Below are positions 32,601 through 44,687 of a DNA stretch of 64,000 nt, piece after piece. The position numbers and the translations under genes were made by a program. Where the stretch lies: the NCBI RefSeq assembly GCF_000315625.1, contig NW_005434659.1, forward strand, positions 20,502 through 84,501, in the 5' to 3' direction. Source of the DNA: Guillardia theta CCMP2712. Taxonomy: Eukaryota > Cryptophyceae > Pyrenomonadales > Geminigeraceae. The first letter of the stretch is position 1, and each line of letters starts with the position of its first letter. Below the pieces are notes generated by a model. That model was not told where the DNA came from. It worked only from the letters and a program-made list of their open reading frames with translations, and did no database searches.

Positions 32601-34667
32601 TTCCCAGGTCGTGATCAACACGTTGAATTTGTAACAGTCGTTGATTCGCTTGCCCTTTTCGTCATAGTAATAAAATTCATGATTGATGAGGATTTCCCTA
32701 GAATCTTGGTTTCCGTGAAAAACGATTGCATTCAGGTTTGTCCAAGCTTCGAACTCTCTCAACCAGTGCGGGATGGTTGACAAAGGAGCCACAACCAGGA
32801 ATGGTCCCGTTCGATTCCGGCATTGGAAGAGCCATTCCAAGAAGCCAACGGCTTGCACAGTCTTACCTAAACCCATCTCATCTGCAAGAATCGACCCCCT
32901 CCTCTGATACCAATTAAAAATCAGCCAGTTAACACCCTCTTTCTGATATTCTCGCAAAACGTTTTGATCTTTGAACTGACATTCACTAATGTATTCCTTG
33001 ATTTCATCTTCTCTGCAGATTCGCTCTACCGGTGGTCGTTTCTCCCTCTTCCTCTTGTCCCTTGGTGGAGGCTTGCTGAACTTGTTGTGCTGAGCGATCT
33101 TTTCCTCTGCCACAACAGAGCCAATGGATTCAATGATGCTTTCTTTCCATTCCCATGTGCACTCGGAGTACGGAAGATTCCTCCACTTACAGAAATATTC
33201 CAAGGCTTCTTCTCCAGAATCAATCTGTACGATTCGAGAGGCGACGATCCTTTCAACCTCCGTAAACGCGGGATCAAAGTAATTCCCATCGCGGTCCTCT
33301 ACTTCGAATTGGATGGAATCAAACCATTTCGACATGAAATTATTCAATCTCACTTTCCCTCCTTCAGCCAAGATATCGTTTTCAGTGACCCAAGATGTAT
33401 GCAGGTAACTTTTTTCTCGCCACTTGACCAAAAACAATGCAACTTCAATCTCTTCATTGTTCTCAGACAGTTGCTTCTTCATTTCCATGCCCAGTATTTT
33501 ATCGATGTTGTACTTGCACTGCTCTTGCCCTTCACGGTCCAAAGAATCTATGTCGACCATCTTTTCCTCTTCTTCACTGCTATTGTCCATATCGACTGAC
33601 TGCTTGCTTCTGGAACTCGTTTTTGACCCCTTGCGGGAATTCACTTTACCCTTTTTGACCCTCTTTGATGTTGAAGCGACCCTAGTCTTGGGCTCACGAC
33701 TCCGAATGGAGGGGTGTTTCGGCTTGCTCTGCTTTTGGCTGACCTTTTTGATGGACAAATCTTGTCTGTGTCTGATTCGATCACTATTTGAGTCAACCCA
33801 CTCGGTGTCTTCCTCTGTCCCACATTCAAACTGCACGAGGATTTGCTCGTTGTTCTGTCGCACGATGAAAGCGTCCCACCAGTCTCCATCATATTCGAAC
33901 TCGACGGGAATCCTTATTCTTCCGCTATTCTTCTCTATCCATTCATCTTCATCGTCCAAGCCTCCAACGTAGTGCACAAAGACCAGGTCGCCCTGAACCT
34001 CGAGTATGTTTGCCTCCCACCATTCGCTCTCGAACTCCACCTCTATGGCTGTGCCTTCAGCAAACCATTTAGAGGCAGCAGACTCGATCTCACTGCCATT
34101 GTCCTGCATGGGCTGAAATAATGGCTTCATCCGCTTGTTCGGCACTTCGACGTCGTCTTGGGATTCTGCTGCATCTTTGGAGCTGATTCTCTTTCCCAGA
34201 AAATTATCACAATCTAAGACAACCATCAGACATCTATATCATCTACGAGAAAGTTCTCACCTGAGGAGCTATCATCTTGAGCTTTGAATGTCGTATCATT
34301 GCGAAATACAGCGGAAAGAGGGTCATTCCTGCATTTCAATCAAATCGATTGAACTCAATGGAGTGTTATCGTACCGAATGGATGAACAAAATTCAGCATC
34401 AATACGATTGGGAGTATCCACTGGTGTTGACCCAAAAGTCGACTCAAAATAATCATCATTCAACATCTTGGAGTCGTAACCATTCGAACACATTTGGTCA
34501 TTCCCGCTCCGCTCCATTTTAGCTTTGTTTAGATTGGCATCTCTGGGTTCGAGTCCCGTAGAATGCTTGAATACGGAGAGGTATGAATGTTCTGATGATT
34601 GGATCGTCCTAGGAAGCCTGTCGTCAAACGCCTCGTCGTGCGAGCCAACTGCCTTGGCTCTCTGCAT
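29653..34667 (-). CDS. CHD-type chromatin remodeller with two C-terminal ARID domains
   Basis: Four exons (34375-34667, 34261-34328, 31199-34213, 29653-31148) joined by introns 34329-34374, 34214-34260 and 31149-31198 give 1,623 residues in one frame. After an unstructured N-terminus come two Tudor/agenet-like segments (FESEWWEANILEVQGD; FEYDGDWWDAFIVRQNN), then two chromodomains (ALFLVKWREKSYLHTSW; YFCKWRNLPYSECTWEW), as in CHD proteins. The SNF2 motor has ADEMGLGKTVQAVGF, VIVDEAHRLKN, MTGTPLQNN and QARCHRIGQTREVKIYRF. The last exon has two ARID domains (DLCILFHEVMALGGFQKV with DNYLKYLH; LDFYQLFHEVKCLGGFEAV with DNYLRHLH). It should use ATP to move nucleosomes, reading histone marks by chromo/Tudor and binding DNA by ARID. 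The join to the ARID exon rests on a 50-nt intron that restores frame exactly; otherwise the ARID ORF would lack an ATG. No transcript evidence. Confidence 0.8.
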
Positions 34668-35488
34668 TATTCCGCATTCCCATACAAGACAAACTTGTGA
34701 ATAGCCAAAGTTATCATCAACAATATCTTACAGGGTTAGTGACATCAGAATTGTTCGTATAAGCAATACTCTTTCAGTCAGAAATCGTCATCTTCCAAAG
34801 ATAAAGCAACTATGACTGGACAGGTCACTTTAAAAATTCCGAGGGAAGTTCCGCTTTTGTTCTCAAGTAAACAGGAGAATTGCTGATGGCAAGATCAATA
34901 CTCGCCTGAAGTATGTGAAAGAATCATTTCCAGCAGCCTGCTTCTATCTGCTTCTCCTCTCTTCCTCTTCTCCCCTGCACACCTCCATGCACTGCCATCG
35001 TCGGCGCCTTCACCAAGGCAGCTCCAAAGCTCCACTTCTAGCCCCACCCTATCATCTTTTCACCCCTACCCCTTCTAAAATTCATCCCCACCCCTTACAT
35101 ATTTGATTTGCTTCAAATTTTTGGGAAAAATGAACTTTAAATTTCAATATGTTTCGTATGTATGAAATATTTTTACGAGAGGTTTGGCTGTGCCACCGGA
35201 TCATCCTACCCCACCCACATGGTATCATCACCACCCCACCCGTAGCACCTCCACCCTGACATCAAATACACTCCCTGCCATACCTGTCATCGCACATCCC
35301 TGACAAACTCTTGAATGCTCTACAGGCCTTCATGCGGCGAGGAGGGGAGAGCGCAATGAATGCTCTCTCTCTCCTAACCCGATTTTCGTGTGACTGGCTT
35401 CAAGCTCCGTCTTCTTTCTTTCTGTTCGGTTTGCAAACATTTATTCGCTCACGGATGAACAAGCGAGTGCTAGGGATAGAGATCTTTG
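34668..35488. other. Intergenic spacer with C-rich island
   Basis: Upstream flank of the CHD-ARID gene and downstream flank of the RRM gene. From about 34980 to 35280 it is rich in ccccacc and cccctacccc blocks alternating with AT-rich sequence, similar in style to 36800-37060 and, in complement, to 37170-37390. No coding sequence is supported. Confidence 0.6.
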
Positions 35489-36379
35489 CTAGGAATAGGG
35501 ATCCGTGGCAGCCTCTGAGATCTTTGGCTCAGCATGGCTTGTAGCTTCAGTGACTTGTCTTTTCTTCTTCGATTTCTTTTCGGCCTTTCGTAGCTTATGC
35601 TTGATCACTCCCATTGCGTATGCTGCTCTGTTTTCTACACCCCGCACATCGAGGCGAGCGCAAGTACGTACCGATCTCGAAGCAAGTTTCTCTGGTAAAG
35701 ACGCAAGAAATTGAACGATTTCATCATCCACCTCCCCACGTTCCATGTACACTTTAGAAAGGAACTGTTCACCAGCATTCTTGACAGAAGGGCGTCGGCT
35801 CTCGTGCACACTTTCATCCGTCAAAAGTTTTGTAATCTCAGAACTGTTGAAACGCCTGGAATCTCTCTTTGCGAACACCCTGTCAATGATGCCTGACACA
35901 AGCTGTTTCCTCCCTTCCTCGTGCTCTGCCTTTGCCTTCTTGATACGATTCTTCCTCTTCAACTTGTTGCCACCACCTGAAGCTGTTCGTTCGATTCTCA
36001 ACCTTCGGCCGAAGAAGAGGCAGCAGTCAAGCTTGAGGGCTTTCGGGACCTCGCTCTTCTGCGCAAATTGGATGAATGCGAGTCCACGATTGGTCTTCGT
36101 TTTCTTGTCTGTAAGCCAGCGTATTTTGAAATCCTGAAATCCCTTCTTTGTGAAAAATCTCTCTAGATCATTTTTGGTTGCGTTGTACGATATCTGACCA
36201 ATGAACAGAGTATTCTCATCAATATGCGGTTTCCTTTTGAATCTTGCAACAGTAGAATTCTGTGACAACTTGAACAATTTTGATTGGCTCTCTAGTGCAG
36301 CTCTGTCACAACTCCCTCCGATAAGAAACAGTGAAATCCACATCAAATGCCACGAAAATTTGTTGCAACCGTTCACCAT
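35489..36379 (-). CDS. RRM protein with signal-like leader
   Basis: A single-exon ORF of 296 residues. One RRM spans about residues 57-130: RNP2 TLFIGQI, then FKIRWLTDKKTKT, RNP1-like NRGLAFIQF, and FFGRRLRIER. A long basic tail follows (KLKRKNRIKKAKAEHEEGRK; KHKLRKAEKKSKKKRQ) with nuclear or nucleolar character; the pattern is closest to Nop12/RBM34-type ribosome biogenesis factors, by eye. The leader MVNGCNKFSWHLMWISLFLIGG is hydrophobic and signal-peptide-like, odd for a nuclear RNA binder. In an alga with a complex plastid, a signal peptide without an aromatic +1 residue would suit the periplastid space or nucleomorph. A downstream Met could instead be the start, making the protein nuclear. 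Confidence 0.65.
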   Translation of the reverse strand: MVNGCNKFSWHLMWISLFLIGGSCDRAALESQSKLFKLSQNSTVARFKRKPHIDENTLFIGQISYNATKNDLERFFTKKGFQDFKIRWLTDKKTKTNRGLAFIQFAQKSEVPKALKLDCCLFFGRRLRIERTASGGGNKLKRKNRIKKAKAEHEEGRKQLVSGIIDRVFAKRDSRRFNSSEITKLLTDESVHESRRPSVKNAGEQFLSKVYMERGEVDDEIVQFLASLPEKLASRSVRTCARLDVRGVENRAAYAMGVIKHKLRKAEKKSKKKRQVTEATSHAEPKISEAATDPYS

Positions 36380-37867
36380 GGTCCTTGAGATTTTTCATCC
36401 AAAACTATAGAAGATATGGAAACAAGATCCGAAAGACTTGAAAAACATCGGCCCCATTCAAGATTCGGCCATAAAATACCAACAAACAGTCAACGGGATA
36501 TGACGGAACACAGCGACTATATCAAAGACGAAGAGGCTTCAGACATTCGAATCAGGAGGTAACAAGGGTCTAGAGGTAACCTCTATGTTGTAGCAGGTCT
36601 AGCGCAGGAGCGTGTGCAGGGACTCTAGGCCAAGCCGAGCAACCCAGCGCCTGTCCTCCGACCATGCAGCGAGAGGCCTCATCCCTTCGACCCACCTCCC
36701 CACTCAGATCCCACCCGGCTTCCCGCGGCAATTTCCCGGGCCCGGCCACAAGTCAGTAAGCTCCAAACAGTTATTTGTGAGGTTGCCAAAGTAACGGTTC
36801 TTTCTTTTTACCCCTACCCCACTATCATTTGCACCCACCCATATATTTAGCAAATTTTTCTGCAGATTTGTTGGGGTAGCCTTGAAGCTTTGTACCCCAC
36901 CCTAATGTGCTCTACACCCTCTTCTGAGACCCTACCCGGTCTATGGTACATTCTACATGTTCTGTTTGAGGAGACAGGGTGGGGTAGTTGTACAGTCAAC
37001 TCCCTAAGACACTGACCCTACCCTACCCCACCCCCTGGTCGATGGCTTTCTACGTCTCCTTTTAGTACCAGACTCTCACTCAGAATTGATGTACCCCCGT
37101 GTAGGACCGAAAAACCACGGGTGATAGACTGTGGTCTGCTTAGTGTGTGTTAACTAAACTTGTCTATGGAACTTTGGGGTGGGTGCAGAGCATGCGCGAA
37201 TAATTTAGTGGGGTGGGTCATGTTGATACAGGGTGCTCAGTGGTGCACAATTAGTTCTTGTGATGATGAATTTGAGGGTGGGGTGAACAATCCTCAAGTG
37301 TCATGGGGTGAGGTGGGCTGGCAATTGGGGGAGGGGGGTGATAGAATTTTTTTTCATGGGGGTGGAGTAGTGGGGGGTGGGGGGTAGTGGCCGCAGGCGC
37401 TGGATAATGATGAGAGGAAGAGGTCAAGGGGGAGAAGGGAGGAGCTTGGGAAGGAGGAGGAAGCATTTAGACATGAAGGAGGAGCGATAGAAGCTGTATA
37501 CAGAATCGAGGCGCAAGCGAGGAGATTGAAGAGAGGAGGAGAGAATGGAGCAAGTGCGTGTCAGGAGTATTAGAAAGGAATGCTGGCTGGCGGGTGATCA
37601 ATCAGATTCAGTGAGACTGGGTAAAAGGACAAAATGTAGATTTTGAGAGGTAGGAAACTATCTATAAATGTGCGTCGAAGCACCTCGAGAGCGTTGAGGT
37701 TGTGCAAGATATGATCGAAGGTTGACGAGCCCCTTTCAGGTTTTTGCGGGATTTGTGATTCGCGAGTCTTGTATCCTTGACCAGAAGGATATTTCTTTGA
37801 TATCTGTGGAAGGACAGATCAAATTTCCTAGTCTTCGTAGGGAAACCTTCCAGAGAATCAGTTCAAA
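36380..37867. other. Long intergenic spacer with G/C-strand islands
   Basis: Between the starts of the RRM gene (minus) and the V-ATPase gene (plus). 36590-36750 is GC-rich; 36805-37060 is C-rich on the plus strand (cccctaccccac, ccctaccctaccccacccc); 37160-37390 is G-rich on the plus strand (ggggtggg, ending in tgggggg runs); 37400-37560 is purine-rich. No ORF has coding character. Promoters and 5' UTRs of both genes must lie here. Confidence 0.6.
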
Positions 37868-40800
37868 ATGTCGCAGTTCCGTTCTGAAGAAATGCAGCTT
37901 GTGCAGCTGTTCATCCAAAGTGAAGCTGCACATGACACCTTGCAGGCGCTGGGGAGCTTGAATGATGGCGATGGCGCCATTCAGTTCAAGGACTTGAACT
38001 CAGACAAGAGCGCTTTCCAGCGACTGTTCGTCTCAGATGTTCGTCGGTGTGACGACATGCTCCGTATCATGAGATTTCTCAAGGAGATGATGGCGAAGGA
38101 GAAGGGCATTCGCAAGATCGATGCTGGCAGTAGGCTTCCAACTCTTCACGAGCTGCACGACCGTCTGATTGAGCTAGAGAAGGAGCTGAAACAGCATAGC
38201 TCTGCGTTCACCCAGCTTCAGAAGCAAGACAACGAGCTCCGAGAGCACAGCATTGTGCTCGAGAAGGGGGAGGACTGGTTCTCTTCAGCTTACAGCCGTG
38301 GGGTTGCATTCACCGCTCCTTCGACGCGTGAGGATGGCACGGTTGAGATGACTGCCATGGAAGATGGCATGATGGGGACTAGATCGCAGAGCATGCTCGG
38401 TCACATCGCTGGTTGCATTCCCAGCGAGAATGTGCATGACCTGTCGCTGACCCTGTTCCGTGCAACTCGCGGCAACATGCTTCTCCGTCATGAAGACATC
38501 AACGATCCTTTCCCTGATCCAAACACGGGTGAACCAATCCAGAAGTCTGTGTTCGTCATCTTCTTCTCTGGAGAGAGGTCTCGCATTAAGATCGAGAAGA
38601 TTTGTGACTCGTATGGTGCAACCAAGTACAAGCTCCCAGAGGAGAGGGCTCAAAGAGACACCCTGAAGAACGAAGTTCATGATAAGAAGAAGGACATGGA
38701 AACAGTCCTGAACAAGACCCGCGAGTTCAGAATCCGCAAACTTGGAGACGTGAAGGGCAACATCGATGAATGGTTCGACTTTGTCATGAGAGAGAAGGCC
38801 ATCTTCTACACTCTCAACATGTTCAACTATGACGTTACCCACAAGTGCCTCATTGCTGAGGGCTGGTGCCCGACAGAGGACATGGACAATATCCGGGAGG
38901 CACTTCGCAAGGGAACCACGATGAGCCAGGCGTCAGTGCAGACCGTGATCAATGTTGTGAAGAGTAGGGAAACTCCCCCCACATTCTTCCGCAACGCTGT
39001 GTTCGCCAAGGGTACGCAGTCGATCGTTGACGCGTATGGTATGGCGAGGTACCAAGAGTTCAATCCGGCAACCTTCTCCTTCATTACCTTCCCTTTCCTG
39101 TTCGGTGTGATGTTCGGTGATATTGGCCACGGCTTCATCATGGCATTGTGCGGGTTGCTTTTGGTTCTTTATGAGAAGAAGCTCGCATACCTTGCCAAGG
39201 ATGAAATGTTTGGAACGGTGTACAAGGGCAGATACAACATCCTTCTTATGGGTATCTTTGCGACCTACTCTGGTTTTATCTACAACGAATTGTTTGCGGT
39301 CCCTTTGGAAATCTGGGGATCGACCGCCTGGTACTTTACGTCGTGGGCGATGTTGTTGTCCGACTCATGTTCTCCTCCTAGGTGCTCTGGTGAGATGGCT
39401 GAGGATGGATCCTGCATGGCGATCCCAGGTGAGGGACAGTTGGGAATGCGCGTCCTTGATGGGTCACTCGGCTTCCTGTAGGCACGGACCCATCGAAGCA
39501 AACACAGAAGTGGCTGAGAACCAACATCAACGAAGCTTTCGACCATGGCAAATCCACTGGAGCCGAGGTGCGTTGTGAAGCGCAGATGCGCAGCTGGATC
39601 TTCGACAGGAGGGTTTCTGACAGTGGGTTCAGGTTTCCTGGGAGCCCTACCCCTTTGGAACTGACCCTGGTTGGGCTCACACCTCGAACAAGCTCAATGC
39701 AGCCAATTCGTTCAAGATGAAGTTCGCGATCATTGCTGGAGTCATTCAGATGGTGGCCGGAGTTTGCACTAAGCTCATGAACACCCTCTACTTTCAGGTG
39801 ACTTGAGCATGCTGCCTCGTGCTCTCCTGACGAGTTTGTGTAGGACTGGGTCACCTTGTACTGGGTGTACATCCCTGAGATGGTGTTCATCAATTCCATC
39901 TTCGGCTATCTTTGCATCTTGATCTTCACCAAGTGGACAACCAACTGGGATGCGACTTTCGTGGTCAACAACGACTTCGTGGTGTCGATCCCCCAGAGGT
40001 ACTGCATGAACGACCTGAGCAATGTGCCCTGCTGGACTCCCCCCTTCAACCCCAGCAGGAATGCCATCTCGAGCTTGTCAAAACTTCCGAGTCACATGTG
40101 GTGCATGAAGAGCGACGCTCCCACCGCTGGTTGTGCCGTCTACAAGTACAAGGACAGGCTCATCGTGGAGTCCAACGTGTTCGGCAACAACACTCTCATC
40201 GACCCGACCATCTTCAACTCGAGGGCCTGCGAGTCGTCGGCCGCTGGTTGTGTCATGTGGAAGCAGTCTCCTCCTTCCCTCCTCGACTCGCTCATCAAGA
40301 TGTTCATGGACATTGGAAACGTCCCGGTCGAGAACCAGATCATCCCCGGACAAGGCGGCCTTCAGGTCTTCCTGATCCTCTGTGCGGTGATTGCTGTGCC
40401 CTGCCTCCTGCTGCCAAAGCCCTACATCCTTAAGTGGGAGCACGAGAAGCAGTCGCAGATGGGTCACCGCCTCGAGGATGAGCACGACACGGAGCTCGGA
40501 CCAGCTGGAGGACATGGCGGACATGGACACGGACATGGCGAGGAGTTTGACTTTGGGGAGGAGATGGTGCATCAGATGATTCACACCATCGAGTACGTGC
40601 TGGGCTGCATCTCCAACACCGCCTCCTACCTGCGTCTGTGGGCTCTTTCCTTGGCTCACGCTCAGCTCTCGGAGGTCTTCTGGGAGAAGACGGTGGTTGA
40701 GATCGGCCTGGAGTCTGCCGACACCATGATGATCTTCATCTGCATCGGGGCATGGGCTTGCTTTACCGTCGGAGTTCTCATGGGTATGGAAAGCTTGTCG

Positions 40801-40929
40801 GCATTCTTGCATGCCCTCCGTCTCCACTGGGTTGAGTTCATGAACAAGTTCTACTTCGGAGATGGTTACAAGTTCATGCCGTTCGCCTTCAACGACATCG
40901 GTTCTGTCCTCGGCGAAACTGTCGAATGA
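37868..40929 (+). CDS. VHA-a: V-type H+-ATPase subunit a (V0 sector)
   Basis: Exons 37868-39330, 39382-39428, 39482-39567, 39633-39797 and 39844-40929 sum to 948 residues in one frame, with introns of 51, 53, 65 and 46 nt. The N-terminal cytosolic half is typical (MSQFRSEEMQLVQLFIQ; DVRRCDDMLRIMRFLKE; NVHDLSLTLFRATRGNM; GWCPTEDMD). The membrane half follows, with FSFITFPFLFGVMFGDIGHG, WEPYPFGTDP, NSFKMKFAIIAGVIQM and the channel helix NTASYLRLWALSLAHAQLSE that holds the essential proton-path Arg. The protein couples ATP-driven rotation to H+ movement into acidic compartments. It is somewhat longer than the usual 800-860 residues because of an extended lumenal loop (about 40000-40260). Codon use looks more biased than in neighbours, as expected for high expression. 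Confidence 0.97.
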
Positions 40930-41089
40930 GCTCAATGAGCTTGCGGGCCTTGATGGTAGTCATGAAGTTTTCTAGATTTAATAGACACAAGGCTAAAGCG
41001 ATCCTGTACCCTCCTCCTTGACGTGCTTGTCTTTGTGTTGGTGAACTTTCAGTCAGCTTCTTTGCTTCTTCATTCTACATGTCGCTACT

Positions 41090-44000
41090 TCAGAGAATCA
41101 CGATTTCAGATGCTAGCTTGTAGTATCTCTGCGCTTGCTCTGCGTCGTTGAGGACCTGCTCCAGGTATTCGCCGTAGGCCTGCAATGGAAGTAAGAACGC
41201 TGAGGAGCCGGCGAGGATAAGTAGGCGAGGGGAAGACGTGGAACGAGGAGATCGAGGGATGGGGATGGCGAGGGAGGAGGAGGAAGGAGAGATTACCTGG
41301 AGGACTTGAGAGCACTGGGGGAGGAGGGAGAGGGCGGACTTGAAGTAGCCATGGACGTTGGGGTCCGAGTCTCGGATGCTCTGAAGGAAGTCCACGTAAA
41401 AGTCGATCACCGCCGAGTCCGACGGGTCCGCCTCGATGGCTCGCAGGAAGTTCTGGTTCGCGCCGTCATGGTCGTGCTGGTTGTAGGCGAGGAAACGCGC
41501 GTAGCTCGAGAGGTTGTAGGCGTGACGCGGGTCCACCTGGATCGCCAGCTTGTAGTAGTGCTCGGCTAGCTGATGATCCTCCTTCTCAGTCTCGAGGAAG
41601 GATGCGTAGTTCCCTAGGATGTCCGCGTTGTTGCCGCACTGCACCGCCCGCTGGAAGTGCGCGTCCGCCATGACGTGGTCGCCTCGCACCGAGTGAAGGA
41701 AGTAGGCGAACTTGCCGAGGGTGACGGCGTTGAAGGGATCCGCCTCGATCGCTCGCTTGTAGTAGACCTCCGCCGAGTCGTTGTCGTGCTGCACCTCAGC
41801 AACAAACGACGCATACGAGCCGAGGATGTCACCGTTCCTGGGGTCCTGCTGGATTGCGCGACGGAAGAGTGCATCGGCCTGCTCGTGCTCGTCTAGGACG
41901 GAGGACAGGTAGAGAGCGAAGGCGGCCAGGTGGGGCCCGTTAGTTGGATCTGCAGCAACGGCCTGCTCGAAGAGGAGACGGTTGTCATCGATCGCATCCT
42001 CACGAGTGCGCGAGCGGAAGAGCGCGAAGCTTGCGAGCACGCGAGCGTCTTTGTGCTGGCAGGCTGCCAGTGCCCTGGTGAACAAGCGTTCAGCCTTGTC
42101 GTCGTCCTTCTTGCAAGTCTCCATGAAATGCGCGAAGTTGAGGAGGAAGTCAACGTCCTCGGGGCAGAGCTCCAGCGATCGCTCGAACATCTTCTCTGCC
42201 TCTTCGTAGTCACATCGCACGTACCCCAGAAACACCGCAAAGTTGGCGATCAGCCCAGCATCAGCAGGGGCGCAGTCGACCTGAGAAGTCGTCAGGGTCC
42301 AGCAGGAGGGGAGCTGGCGGGCGATCACCGCTCGGCGGTAGAGGTTGTCAGCACGTTCGATGAATGGCGCCATGTCCTCTCCCTGCCTGCAGAGGCTCAT
42401 CAGCAGGTTCGCGTACCCCCCAAGGTTCTCCGCCCTCGTCCCGTCCGCGTCGATGGCCCTGCAGTAAATCTCCTCCGCTGCCTCCAAGTCCTGCTGCGAG
42501 TGCGCCAGAAAGTTCGCATAAGCCCCCAGCACGTCGGCGCTATCAGGAGCGAGGGCGAGGGCTCGCTTGTAGAACTTCTCCGCCTCCTTCATGTCTCTCT
42601 GCACGTTCTCCGCAAAATCTGCTCGCATGGAGAGCACGATCGGGTTCTCAGGCTCGTTGCTGACCGCGAGCTCGAGTAGCTCGAGCGCCCTGTCCTTGTC
42701 ACCCCGGACGTTGGAGAGGAAGGAGGCGAAGTAGGCAAGGTTGAGGCCGCTGCTGCCTTGAACTCCCACCGAGAGCTTGTAGTACTCCTCCGCTGCATCC
42801 ATATTCTGTCGTACTCGTTCGAGGTAGACGGCATACCGGCCGAGGATCCTCGCGTTTGAACTGTCCGCCTCCACCGCCATCTTCAGGTACTTCTCCGCAT
42901 TTTCTTGCGAGTTTTCGTCGCCGTCCATGAGGTAAATCGCGTAGTTGCTGAGATTCGTCGCATCGTGCGGGTCAGCCTCGATGGCTCGCCTGTAGTACTC
43001 TCCCGACTGACTGCGATCACCGCCAACGTTGGACAGGAACTCAGCGTAACTGCCCAAGACGACGGCATCGGAAGGGTACAAGCTGATTGCCTTGAGATAC
43101 AGCTCCTGCAGCCCCAGCAGTCACTACCTTCCTCCTCTACCGCACGTCAAACCTCCGCTCCATCGCTGTCCTGCACCTGCAGCAGGGCCGAGGCCAAGCC
43201 AAGGAGCCCAACCACGTTCTGAGGGTCAGCGAAGTGACAACGACGGTAGACCTCGGACGCGCTTTCCATGTCTTGCCTCACACTTCACATCGTGAGCTCG
43301 CTAGCATCTCCTCCCACAGGACTCACCTGCTCAAGAACTCTGCATACCGGGCAAGCACCCCCGAGTTCTGTGAATCTTGGTTGATCGATCGCTTGTACAT
43401 GGACTCAGCGGCGTCTGGGTCGTGAAGGACTTGCTCGAGGAAGAAAGCATACTCGCCCATGATCCTCGCATCATCAGAGATCTGCTGCAAGCGTCATGCC
43501 GGAGCAGCAGCGTACAATCGCAGTTCCTTGTTCATGGCATCCTTGAACAGCCTCTCCGCCGTTTGAACGTCCGACCGAGAGAGGAACGTAGCGAAGTCCA
43601 GCATGCACTCAACGTTTCCCGGCTCAGTCTCGAGACTTGTTCTGAAATGATAGAGACTTGCTTCATGCTGGTCCGGCCTGAATCTTCGGTCAAGTTCAGA
43701 AAACCTTGATTAATCAAGACCTGTTCCGAGCGAGAAACGCCGCGTATTTCCCTCGGATGAAGGGAGAGAAGTGTTTTGATTGAACTACCTCGTCATACAA
43801 GTCTTCTGCCAGATCTGCTGCATGACAGATCTCGTCCAGGAAGTTCGCCAAGCAAGCCATCGCCTCTATTCGTTGCTCCTCCGAGTGCTGGGGCTTCGCC
43901 GACCTTGCCTCGGCTACCAGCTGCCCCATCTCTTCCACATGCACCGGAGCACGAGCTCGCACCTTCTCGTACTGAGTGATGGAGCGATACTCATGCTTGC

Positions 44001-44259
44001 GCGAGCACAGGTGCCAGTGAAAGGTGTGAACCGAGCGAGGACAAGGATTGTCCAGACTGGTCGCCACCTTGAAGAAATCGTCCGCCATGGCACTGCGGTC
44101 ATCGGTAGTGAAGGACAGGAAGCTTGCATATCTGCCGACAACAGAGCTGAGAGCACTCGGATCCGTCGACAGGGGAACGTTCTTGAGCAGAGACCGCAGC
44201 AGGTTCAGCTCGTCTTCGTCCCCCCTCATACTCTTCTGACGAGGGTCACTAGGACTCAT
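41090..44259 (-). CDS. Long TPR-repeat protein, solenoid
   Basis: The start MSPSDPRQKSMRG opens an exon to about 43730, joined by short introns (43682-43727; about 43281-43328; about 43092-43140) to the long exon 41299-43081 and a last exon ending EQAQRYYKLASEIVIL at 41090. The body is about 20 TPR-like repeats of 35-38 residues with consensus G-x-YAxFLxxVRxD-x-x-x-AExxYxRAIExDPxN, for example LGKFAYFLHSVRGDHVMADA. No other domain or signal peptide is seen. Such proteins are scaffolds; the partner is unknown. An in-frame TGA at about 43491 lies between NKELRLYAAAPA and RLQQISDDARI; the repeat there is about 11 residues too long, so a tiny intron probably removes it, but no GT-AG pair keeps frame. 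Otherwise the gene is broken at this point. Confidence 0.75.
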
Positions 44260-44687
44260 CCTTGGCCTGTCTTCACGGCTTCTTCCTAGTCAGCGATGAA
44301 GTCCCTCCTAAGGCAGGCGTCTAGCGCATGTCCCTCCTATCCTCTCCTCCTTTCCCCCCTCCCCGGCTGTTCTCCTCCTCCTCCTCCCTCCCTTGCTCCC
44401 GCCCCGACCGTCCATCTTTTCTTGCCCCATCGGGGTCCACCTCATTCTTCCCCTTTTACACTGGTGCTTCACTTGGACCCATTAGATTACCACTCGCCTT
44501 TCAAGTTACCATTTCACGACGGTCACGGAAGTTTATGACTCAGGACACTCGAAGGCACTCTCAGTGATCGGAGGGCCGGGCTGGCCCGGGCTAGCAGTAC
44601 ACTAGGAGACTAACTACTTAATCGGGCCCGCTACTTCCCAGGGCAGCCTCCTCAGGCGACCTGCTGGAAGGCTGAGCGTCTCGGAGG
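44260..44687. other. Intergenic spacer
   Basis: Upstream flank of the TPR gene and downstream flank of the DJ-1 gene. 44330-44400 is pyrimidine-rich; 44570-44640 is GC-rich with a short inverted motif (ggccgggctggcccggg). No gene supported. Confidence 0.6.

Noticed and set aside
36990-37040. Internal telomere-like CCCTACC repeats
   Set aside because: Units are irregular (ccctaccctaccccacccc) and never form a clean CCCTAA-type tract.
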